Both the position numbers and the translations under genes were made by a program. Shown here one piece after another: positions 57,531 through 64,000 of a stretch of DNA of 64,000 nt. How positions within the stretch are numbered: the stretch's first letter is position 1; each line of letters starts with the position of its first letter. Source of the DNA: JACRCT01 sp049841135 (GTDB taxonomy: Bacteria > Myxococcota > Myxococcia > Myxococcales > UBA5297). The notes under the pieces are model-generated. The model saw only the letters and a list, made by a program, of their open reading frames with translations, did not search any database and had not been told where the DNA came from. The stretch is from contig JASGHK010000004.1 in the NCBI GenBank assembly GCA_049841135.1, positions 3,038,001-3,102,000 on the forward strand, given 5' to 3'.

Positions 57531-58637
57531 TTGAAGCTGACCCTCTTCCTCGACCACGCCTGCAACCTTCGCTGCAGCTACTGCTACACCGGCGAGAAGA
57601 AGCCCCGGAAGATGCCGGTGGAGGTCGCGCAGAAGGCCATCGACTTCGGGCTCGCGCAGGTGGAGAAGGGCTGGCTGCTCCTGGCGCTCTTCGGCGGCGA
57701 GCCGCTGCTCGACGTCGAGCTGGCCGAGCGCTCGCTCGAGTACGCGGCGCGGGTCTGCAGGAACGCGGGCGTGCGGCTCTTCACGACGCTGGCGACGAAC
57801 GGCACGCTGCTCGACGACCGCCGCGTCGAGCTGCTCAAGCGCTACAACTTCCACGTGCAGCTCAGCCTCGACGGCTCGCTCGAGGCCCAGGACGCCTGCC
57901 GGCGCTTCGCCGACGGCCGCTCGTCGCACGCGGTGATCGTCGACCACCTGGCGCGCCTGCTCTCCGAGGGCTTCGCGCCGGTGGTGCTCTCGGTGATCGA
58001 CCCGGCCAACGTCGACCACCTCGCCGACAGCTTCGACTTCCTGCTCGAGGCCGGCGCCACCAACGTCCACTTCTCGCCCAACTACACGGCGAGCTGGGAC
58101 GAGGCGGCCTGGGCGCGCTTCGAGTCGGCGCTGCACCGCCTGGGCGAGCGCTACCTGTTCCACACGCGGGCCGGGCGCGAGTTCCGGCTCGATCCGCTGC
58201 ACGGCAAGATCGTCACGCACCTGCTGCCCGGCTCCAACGAGACGGTCATCTGCAAGTTCGGCCAGGGCGACGTGGCGGTGGCGCCCAGCGGCCGCATCTA
58301 CCCTTGCGAGCGGCTCGTCGGCCAGGACGACCGCGAGGCGCTATGCATCGGCCACCTCGACACCGTGCTGGACACGGCCCGGGTGCAGCAGTTCCTCGCC
58401 GGCCGCGAGCAGGACGACCCGGAGTGCGCGGAGTGCGAGTACAAGGGCCGCTGCAAGCGCTGGTGCGGCTGCGCCAACTTCGAGACCACGGGCGACCCGA
58501 ACAAGACCTCGCCGCTGGTCTGCGCCTTCGAGACCGCCTTCATCGAAGAGGCGGACCGGATCGCGGGGACGCTGTTCGAGGAGAAGAACCCCACCTTCCT
58601 CAAGCGCTACTACGTGCCCAAGCCCAAGGCTTCGTAG
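57531..58637 (+). CDS. Radical SAM/SPASM peptide-maturase-like protein
   Basis: This 368-residue protein uses a TTG start with GGAG seven bases upstream. The radical SAM motif Cys-x3-Cys-x2-Cys is at 11-18 (Cys-Asn-Leu-Arg-Cys-Ser-Tyr-Cys) and Gly-Gly-Glu-Pro follows near 55. The C-terminal SPASM part has Ile-Cys-Lys-Phe-Gly, Tyr-Pro-Cys-Glu, then Cys-Ala-Glu-Cys-x5-Cys-x3-Cys-x-Cys and a final Cys, matching auxiliary-cluster ligands. Members modify ribosomal peptides (thioether, carbon-carbon or epimerised residues) or act as sulfatase-type maturases. No sulfatase is adjacent, so the DAG-repeat lipoprotein is the best substrate candidate. Confidence 0.8.
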   Translation: MKLTLFLDHACNLRCSYCYTGEKKPRKMPVEVAQKAIDFGLAQVEKGWLLLALFGGEPLLDVELAERSLEYAARVCRNAGVRLFTTLATNGTLLDDRRVELLKRYNFHVQLSLDGSLEAQDACRRFADGRSSHAVIVDHLARLLSEGFAPVVLSVIDPANVDHLADSFDFLLEAGATNVHFSPNYTASWDEAAWARFESALHRLGERYLFHTRAGREFRLDPLHGKIVTHLLPGSNETVICKFGQGDVAVAPSGRIYPCERLVGQDDREALCIGHLDTVLDTARVQQFLAGREQDDPECAECEYKGRCKRWCGCANFETTGDPNKTSPLVCAFETAFIEEADRIAGTLFEEKNPTFLKRYYVPKPKAS

Positions 58638-58718
58638 CCGGGCGGCCGCCTGGCCGCAGGCAGCGAAAGGTCCCCGGGTTTCCACCCGTGACGCCTGTTA
58701 GGATTCGCACAGACGAGA

Positions 58719-58740
58719 GCGAGGGCGGACCAGCCCTCGC
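58719..58740. other. 8-bp perfect hairpin before the MshEN gene
   Basis: GCGAGGGC pairs with GCCCTCGC around a six-base loop, 55 bases before the start at 58795. It may lie in the 5' leader of that gene. The function is not known. Confidence 0.3.
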
Positions 58741-58794
58741 CCTGCGCGATCCTGGACGAGGGAGCTGGCCTGCGGCCCCGGGGCCTCACGACAC

Positions 58795-61224
58795 ATGGCT
58801 GAACGGCTCGGCAGCATCCTATTGGCGAAGCAGCTGATCACGCCGGCGCAGCTCGACGACGCGCTCAAGGTGCAGGTCATCTACGGCGGCCGGCTGGGGA
58901 CGAACCTCGTCGAGCTGGGCTACCTCGACCTCGACGCACTGGCGGGCGCGCTCGCCGAGCAGATGCGCTTCCCGGCGGCGACCGCCCAGGAGTTCGACGC
59001 CGTCCCGGAGGAGACCCTGGCCTTCCTCAAGGCGGAGGCGGCCGAGAAGCACCTGGCGTTCCCGCTCCACGTCGAGGGCCGCAAGCTGGTCGTGGCGATG
59101 GCGACCCCGACGGACTTCGCGGCGGTGGATGCCTTGGGCTTCGCCACCGGGCTGCGCATCGTCCCCAAGGTCGCCCCCGAGCTGCGCCTGAGCTACTACC
59201 TCGAGAAGCGCTACGGCATCGCGCGCAAGACCCGCTACATCCGGATCATGGACGAGGGGCCCCGGCGTCCCCGGCCGCCGCCCCAACCCGTCCCGGGCGC
59301 TGCTCTTTCCGAGCCCTCTCCCCTGCCGCGGCCCGTCCCAAGTCAGCTCGAAGCACCGGGCGGCCTGTTCGCTCCGCTGGCCGCGGGCCAGTTCCTCGGC
59401 GCGGACGAGGACGACGAGAGCGACGGCCTGGAGCGCAGCAGCTCGGGGCCCACGCCTGCGCCTGCTCCGCCCCCTGGACTCCCGCCGCGACCCAGCTCGC
59501 CCACGGGCAGCTTCCGTTCTCCGGTGGCTTCGACGAGTGCCGCCCCTCGGCCCAGCTCTACGTCCGGAACTTTCCGCCTGCCGACGGCCCCTTCTGCCGC
59601 GCAGCCGGCGCCCGCTGGACCGCCACGCCGACCGACCGGCAGCTTCCCCGCGGTCTCAGCGCCGGCCCAGGCCACGGCTCCTGCCGTTCCTGCAGCCAGA
59701 CCGAGCTCGTCCTCCGGAACCTTTCGCTCTCCCGTCGCGCGCGGCGCACCGCCCCCTGCGCAAGAGCCCCCGCGTCGGCCCAGCTCCCCTGCCGCACCTG
59801 CGCCACAAGCGCCCGCGAGTCCTCCCCTGCGACCGGGCTCCCCCTCCGGCTCTTTCCCCTCGCCCGCCGCACAAGCCTCCCAGCCGGTCCCTCCGGGCTC
59901 GCCGCGCAGGCCGAGCTCGCCTGCTTTGCCTGTGGTGACCGCAGCGCCCCAGGCCGTCCCTCCAGCCCCAGCTCGAAGGCCGAGCTCGCCGTCCTCTCCC
60001 GCGGCGACTGCCGCGCCGGCCGTCCTTCCAGTCCCTGCCCGAAAGCCGAGCTCTCCTTCCTTGCCCGCGGTGACCGCTGGACCCCAGGCCGTCCCGCCAG
60101 TCCCAGCTCGCAGGCCCAGCTCGCCTGACCTGCCTGCCGCCCCCGCATTCGCAGCTCCGGCGCAGCAGCCGTCCGTTCCACCGCCGGCCACCGAAGACCC
60201 ACTGCTCGAGGTGATCCTCGGAGAAGACGCGATCGTCCCAGGGACTCCTGAGCTCGCGGACCCGACGCCCATCGCTGCGCCGAGCTCGGCCCCGTCCGGC
60301 GACCTCGCCACCATGTCCTGGGACCTGCCGGCCGCCGCGACACCTCTGTTTCCTCCGGCCCCCGTCTCTTCTCCGTCCCCCGCGCCCGTTGCGGCCGCGC
60401 CATTCCCAACGACGCCGGCCTCCTCGCCTGTCGATTCGGCTCCACCTTCACCCGCGCCGGCGGCGGCCGAGCCGGCTCCAACGGCTCTGCCGGAGCAGCC
60501 CACCGCCTTGGCAGCTGAAGCGCCTTCGCCGATGCCCGTGCCCGAACCGGCGCCTGCCCCCATCGCTGCGAGCCCCGCCGAGCTGCCCAGTCCTGCGGAG
60601 CCTACGGCGCCCCTTCCTGAGCCCGTCCCTGAGCCCCTTCCTGAGCCCATCGACGCCGCGCCGGCCGGCCTGATGGCGCTCCCCGAGCCGCCCGAGGACG
60701 CGCCCCAGGATCCCGAGCCGCCCTACCGTCCGGCGCCGGGCCTGATGCACGTCGAGGAGCTCTTGATGCGCGCCACCTCGCGCGAGCGAATCGCCGAGGC
60801 GCTCCTGTGGTTCTGCGAAGGGCGCTTCTCCATGGCGGTGCTGCTCACCATCCACGGCTCCAACGCCGACGCGTGGCACACCCAGGGCCTGAGCATCGAC
60901 GAGCGGAAGGCGGCCTCGCTCAGCGTCGACCTCGGCGAGCCTTCCTTGCTCAAGGCCGCGAGCGAAGCCGGGAGGGCGATCCTCCATGAGCAGCCGCAGT
61001 CGCCGCTCGACAAGCGCCTGCTCGCCTTCCTGGAACTGCACCCGCGCTCGCACGCCGCCGCCGTGCCGATCGTCGTCAAGGGGCGCATCGTCAACATGCT
61101 CTTCGGCACCCGCGGGACCTGGCCGATGCGCGAGACCATCTCCGACGAGCTCGACCGCATCGCCCAGCTCACCGCTCGCGCCTACGATCGCCTGCTCCTG
61201 AAGGCGAAGACCATCGACACCTGA
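58795..61224 (+). CDS. MshEN-domain protein with long Pro/Ala/Ser linker and C-terminal GAF-like region
   Basis: This 809-residue protein begins with a type II secretion E N-terminal (MshEN) domain at about 1-142 (Leu-Gly-Ser-Ile-Leu-Leu, Leu-Val-Glu-Leu-Gly-Tyr, Leu-Val-Val-Ala-Met-Ala-Thr-Pro). MshEN domains can bind c-di-GMP. Residues about 155-640 are low-complexity Pro/Ala/Ser repeats (Arg-Arg-Pro-Ser-Ser-Pro). The C-terminal 160 residues form a folded alpha/beta, possibly GAF-like, domain. There is no ATPase, so it is not a pilus motor. It is likely a signalling or scaffold protein and is 13 bases before the ferredoxin gene. Confidence 0.6.
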   Translation: MAERLGSILLAKQLITPAQLDDALKVQVIYGGRLGTNLVELGYLDLDALAGALAEQMRFPAATAQEFDAVPEETLAFLKAEAAEKHLAFPLHVEGRKLVVAMATPTDFAAVDALGFATGLRIVPKVAPELRLSYYLEKRYGIARKTRYIRIMDEGPRRPRPPPQPVPGAALSEPSPLPRPVPSQLEAPGGLFAPLAAGQFLGADEDDESDGLERSSSGPTPAPAPPPGLPPRPSSPTGSFRSPVASTSAAPRPSSTSGTFRLPTAPSAAQPAPAGPPRRPTGSFPAVSAPAQATAPAVPAARPSSSSGTFRSPVARGAPPPAQEPPRRPSSPAAPAPQAPASPPLRPGSPSGSFPSPAAQASQPVPPGSPRRPSSPALPVVTAAPQAVPPAPARRPSSPSSPAATAAPAVLPVPARKPSSPSLPAVTAGPQAVPPVPARRPSSPDLPAAPAFAAPAQQPSVPPPATEDPLLEVILGEDAIVPGTPELADPTPIAAPSSAPSGDLATMSWDLPAAATPLFPPAPVSSPSPAPVAAAPFPTTPASSPVDSAPPSPAPAAAEPAPTALPEQPTALAAEAPSPMPVPEPAPAPIAASPAELPSPAEPTAPLPEPVPEPLPEPIDAAPAGLMALPEPPEDAPQDPEPPYRPAPGLMHVEELLMRATSRERIAEALLWFCEGRFSMAVLLTIHGSNADAWHTQGLSIDERKAASLSVDLGEPSLLKAASEAGRAILHEQPQSPLDKRLLAFLELHPRSHAAAVPIVVKGRIVNMLFGTRGTWPMRETISDELDRIAQLTARAYDRLLLKAKTIDT

Positions 61225-61237
61225 CCCCGACCGGTCG

Positions 61238-62386
61238 ATGAACGCCATCGCTCCCGAGCGCCGCCGCAAGCTCGCCGCGCTCGCGCGGCTCACCCGCCGG
61301 CTCGTCGAACCGCAGCCGATCCCCATCGACGACACACTCCTCGGCTGCTTCGACTGGGTGATCACCGACGCCGAGCTCGACGCGCTGCTGGCGATGGGAG
61401 TCGAGCCCCAGCCGGTCCGCTCCCTGGGGCTTGCGCCAGACCTGCTCGCGTCTCTCACGCACAAGGACCTGGTCGTGCTGCGCCCGGCGGCCGGGGATTC
61501 GAGCGGCGACGAGACCGTCCACGCCGCGCCCTTCCTCCCCGGCTGGTTCGAGAGCCAACTGTGCGACGGCGGCGAGACCGAGCACCACCGGGAGTTCGCC
61601 CGTCGCGTCGAGCGCCTCTTCGAGTCCTGGCGCGAGCAGAACAACCTCTTCGCCCGGTTCTTCGTCAACGCGCTGTACCGGCTGCGCAACCGGCCCTTCC
61701 AGACCATCGCCGCCGGCCCGACCGCCCGCCGCATCGAGGTCGGCCGCGCCATCGCGGCCCCACCGGTCCAGGTCCGCCCCACCGCGAGCGTGGTCGAGCT
61801 CGTCCAGCGGCACGGCGCCACCGGGTCCATCGGCCTCATCCACTGCTTCTGCCGGCAGGCCAAGAAGCTGGTGGGCGAGCCTTGCCGCTTCGACCTTCCG
61901 CGCGAGACGTGTCTGCAGGTCGGCGAGGCGGCGCGCCTGTCCATTCGCAACGGCCTCGCGCGGCCCGTCTCCATGGAGCAGGCGCTCGCTCTCCTCGCCG
62001 CGGCACAGAAGGCCGGCGCGGTGCACACCGTCTTCCACGACCGCGACGACGCGCGCCGCGAGGAGATCGCCATCTGCAGCTGCTGCTGGGACTGCTGCGG
62101 GGTCCTGGGCACCTGGAACCGCGGCGCGGGGGCGGCCTACTTCCGCTGCTTCGACCTGGCGCAGCTCCCGGAGCCCAAGCGGTGCACCGGCTGCGGGACC
62201 TGCACCCGGTTCTGCCCGACGGCGGCGCTCTCGGTCGTCGAAGGGACGGTCCGTATCGACGAGCGAAGGTGCGTCGGCTGTGGCCAGTGCTCGTTCCAGT
62301 GCCCAGAGGGCGCCCTGTCGCTTCTTCCAAAGGAGCGCGAGGTCTTCCTGGGGATGCAGCCGGTCGCCATGGCGCGGGTGAAATAG
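61238..62386 (+). CDS. 2[4Fe-4S] ferredoxin-domain protein with extra Cys cluster
   Basis: This 382-residue protein has a long N-terminal region of unknown fold, then Ile-His-Cys-Phe-Cys-Arg-Gln near 204, and a Cys cluster Cys-Ser-Cys-Cys-Trp-Asp-Cys-Cys at about 282-289. Two classic ferredoxin motifs follow: Cys-Thr-Gly-Cys-Gly-Thr-Cys-x3-Cys-Pro and Cys-Val-Gly-Cys-Gly-Gln-Cys-x3-Cys-Pro. It probably binds at least two 4Fe-4S clusters. There is no signal or membrane helix. It follows the MshEN protein by 13 bases; no redox partner is adjacent. Confidence 0.72.
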   Translation: MNAIAPERRRKLAALARLTRRLVEPQPIPIDDTLLGCFDWVITDAELDALLAMGVEPQPVRSLGLAPDLLASLTHKDLVVLRPAAGDSSGDETVHAAPFLPGWFESQLCDGGETEHHREFARRVERLFESWREQNNLFARFFVNALYRLRNRPFQTIAAGPTARRIEVGRAIAAPPVQVRPTASVVELVQRHGATGSIGLIHCFCRQAKKLVGEPCRFDLPRETCLQVGEAARLSIRNGLARPVSMEQALALLAAAQKAGAVHTVFHDRDDARREEIAICSCCWDCCGVLGTWNRGAGAAYFRCFDLAQLPEPKRCTGCGTCTRFCPTAALSVVEGTVRIDERRCVGCGQCSFQCPEGALSLLPKEREVFLGMQPVAMARVK

Positions 62387-62408
62387 CTGCGGCGCGGGTG
62401 CAGCCAGG

Positions 62409-62572
62409 AGCCGGCGACTGAAGTCGCGCCTGAAATATCGAAGCCCGCCTTCGCGGGCTGGGTTACTCAGGACACCGAGTCTGGGCATCCAAGCTGGCGC
62501 CGTCCGATCCGCTGACCACCTAGCCCGCGCAGGCGGGCTTTGTAAGGTCAGGCGCGGCTTCAGCCGCCGGCT
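62409..62572. repeat. Composite palindromic REP-like element
   Basis: The outer arms 62409-62433 and 62548-62572 match as an inverted repeat at 22 of 25 positions. Inside are two identical-stem hairpins, AGCCCGC/GCGGGCT, at 62442-62459 and 62522-62539. The element occupies most of the 287-base gap between the ferredoxin and exporter genes. The gap otherwise holds only short unsupported frames. Confidence 0.65.
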
Positions 62573-62673
62573 CGGTCGGGGTTTGCTACTCGCCGCCGGC
62601 TCGGTCCGCGTCTCGCCTGCCTCCCGAACCCTGCTCCCACTCGCTGCTTCCCGGCCTGCGCCTCCGGCTTCGT

Positions 62674-63954
62674 CTACGCCTCGGGCGCAGTCGAGGCCTT
62701 GACGCCCAGCAGGCCGCCGAACTCGCTCGGCTTCTCGAGCGCGTCGAACGCGCGCCGCTGCCGCAGCCAGAGCGCGACGACCAGGGTGAGCAGCGCGGCC
62801 GCCACCGGGACGACACGCAAGCCGATGCGATCCTGCAGCCAGCCCTGGACGAACAGCCCCAGCGCGTAGCCGCCGCTCAAGGTGACCGAGTAGAGGCTGC
62901 TGATGCGCGCCTGCAGGTCGCGCGAGACGCGTCCCAGGCAGGTCGTCGACAGCGACGCCATGGTGAACAGGTACACGCCGCCGAGCAGGGCGAGCAGGGG
63001 GAACGCCATCCCGTACCACGGCGAGGCCCAGTAGGCGGCCGCGATGGGCCCGACGACGATCATCCCGCGGATGAGGAGGTTCTTCGCCCCCCAGCGCATG
63101 GCGAGGGCGTTGGTCATGAAGGCCGCCACCAGCGCGCCCGCGCCCTGAGCCATGACCAGGAGCGACGCCGCCACCTCGTCCTTGCCGAAGCCCTTGATGG
63201 CGAAGGCGGGCATCAGGCCGATGAACGGCGCGATCAGCACCGTCAGCATCAGCACCAGCGGCAGGGCCAGGCGAATTCCGGGATCGCGGCGGGCGACCGC
63301 CGCGCCGTCGACCATCCCGCGCCAGATGCCGCCGGCCGGGTGGCTGCGGTTCCTCGGCCTGAGCGTGGCCGTGGCCACCGCGGCGATGACGGCGAAGTAG
63401 CTCAGGGCATTGGCCAGGAACGCCAGGGTGATGCCGCCCTGGGTCAGCGCCACCGCCGCCAGCACGGGCCCCAAGGTCCGGGCGAGGTTGAACTGCCCGG
63501 AGTTGAGGCTCACCGCGCTCAACAGGTCCTCGGGCTCGACGATCTCCGAGAGCAGGGCGCTGAACGCCGGCTGGGCGAGCGCGGCGGCGCAGCCTCCGAC
63601 GAAGATGAGCGCGGCGATGGCCGGCAGCGCGAGCCGGCCCGTAGCGGAGAGCACCGTGAGCGCGGTGACCGCCAGCGCCTGGACGACCGACAGCGGGATG
63701 ATGATCCTCCGCCGGTCGTAGCGGTCGGCGAGCGCGCCGCCGATGGGCCCCAGGACGACGGCGGGCGCGTAGGCCATGGCGGCGATGAGGCCCGTCCACA
63801 TCGCCTGGCCGGTGGTCTGGGTGACCCAGATGCCGACGCTGACGGTCTGGACCCAGCTGCCGAGCGTGGAGACGAACGCCCCCAGCCAGATGCGCACGTA
63901 GGCCGGGTAGCGGAAGGCGCGCAGGGACGGGAACCGGGCAGTGAAGTCGCGCAC
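62674..63954 (-). CDS. MFS transporter (EntS/MFS_3-like exporter)
   Basis: This 426-residue protein has twelve predicted hydrophobic helices, the MFS loop motif Gly-Gly-Ala-Leu-Ala-Asp-Arg-Tyr-Asp-Arg-Arg between helices two and three, and an N-terminal Phe-Arg-Tyr-Pro-Ala-Tyr-x-Arg-Ile-Trp typical of MFS_3 exporters such as EntS. It likely exports a small molecule by proton antiport. The substrate is unknown. It converges with the ferredoxin gene across the REP-like element. Confidence 0.85.
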   Translation of the reverse strand: MRDFTARFPSLRAFRYPAYVRIWLGAFVSTLGSWVQTVSVGIWVTQTTGQAMWTGLIAAMAYAPAVVLGPIGGALADRYDRRRIIIPLSVVQALAVTALTVLSATGRLALPAIAALIFVGGCAAALAQPAFSALLSEIVEPEDLLSAVSLNSGQFNLARTLGPVLAAVALTQGGITLAFLANALSYFAVIAAVATATLRPRNRSHPAGGIWRGMVDGAAVARRDPGIRLALPLVLMLTVLIAPFIGLMPAFAIKGFGKDEVAASLLVMAQGAGALVAAFMTNALAMRWGAKNLLIRGMIVVGPIAAAYWASPWYGMAFPLLALLGGVYLFTMASLSTTCLGRVSRDLQARISSLYSVTLSGGYALGLFVQGWLQDRIGLRVVPVAAALLTLVVALWLRQRRAFDALEKPSEFGGLLGVKASTAPEA

Positions 63955-63964
63955 GGCCCGGGTT

Positions 63965-64000
63965 CTAGCGCCCCTTCGCGCTCGCCGCCACCGCGGACTT
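63965..64000 (-). CDS. Possible 3' end of a gene running off the window
   Basis: Minus-strand TAG at 63965-63967 is preceded by an open frame of 11 codons with G/C-rich third positions, ending Ala-Ser-Ala-Lys-Gly-Arg. It is the expected place for a gene upstream of the exporter on the same strand. Too short to confirm. Confidence 0.35.
   Translation of the reverse strand, partial: KSAVAASAKGR

Overview
The window is high-GC, densely packed chromosomal DNA from a bacterium of the Myxococcota/deltaproteobacterial type. That placement rests on two proteins with MYXO-CTERM-like tails (Cys-Gly-Cys, hydrophobic segment, Arg-rich end), several lipoproteins with Asp-Ala-Gly linkers, a NrfD/HybA/c-type-cytochrome operon, a histidine kinase with haem-binding motifs in its sensor domain, and a sigma factor/anti-sigma/caspase cluster. 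I found no tRNA, rRNA, CRISPR array, transposase or prophage.

Layout. 1-2149: gluconate-2-dehydrogenase subunit 3-like protein (cut by the window edge) and a GMC flavoprotein. 2395-9240: lipoprotein oligopeptidase, hybrid histidine kinase, Fe-alcohol dehydrogenase, M48 protease. 9366-10681: TerB protein, Lys/Ala-rich basic protein, VOC protein. 10789-14424: membrane polyferredoxin and Tat-exported molybdoenzyme. 14443-20777: ADP-ribosylglycohydrolase, HAD phosphatase, aldo/keto reductase, beta-hydroxyacid dehydrogenase, rlmN, membrane acyltransferase. 20927-25304: seven-gene minus-strand quinone-redox operon with two GcvH-like membrane proteins and an unlisted 27-residue membrane peptide. 25697-30671: DUF4097 lipoprotein, ECF sigma, anti-sigma with DUF4384-like domain, caspase-like protein, MYXO-CTERM polysaccharide-lyase-like protein. 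30714-40738: DUF1990 pair, haem sensor kinase with archaemetzincin and NtrC-type regulator, PilZ protein, metallo-hydrolase, cyclophilin, acyl-CoA dehydrogenase. 41790-50646: secA, M23 peptidase, LarA homologue, PD-(D/E)XK-like protein, AsmA-like protein, SDR. 50692-54260: prpB-prpC-prpD methylcitrate cycle. 54374-end: barrel-like protein, esterase, a DAG-repeat lipoprotein beside a radical SAM/SPASM enzyme, MshEN-domain protein, ferredoxin, MFS exporter.

The most striking signal is at the level of the DNA text. Ten otherwise well-conserved genes are broken by single-base insertions, and all 14 breaks I resolved lie inside GATC (read as GAATC or GATTC, always in an AGATC/GATCT context) or GAGCTC (read as GAGGCTC/GAGCCTC or GAAGCTC/GAGCTTC). 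Removing the extra base restores each reading frame. This is most likely a motif-linked sequencing error, perhaps from DNA modification, rather than true pseudogenes. The best candidates for new biology are the DAG-repeat lipoprotein/radical SAM pair (56967-58637) and the redox operon with GcvH-like domains lacking the lipoyl lysine (20927-25304).
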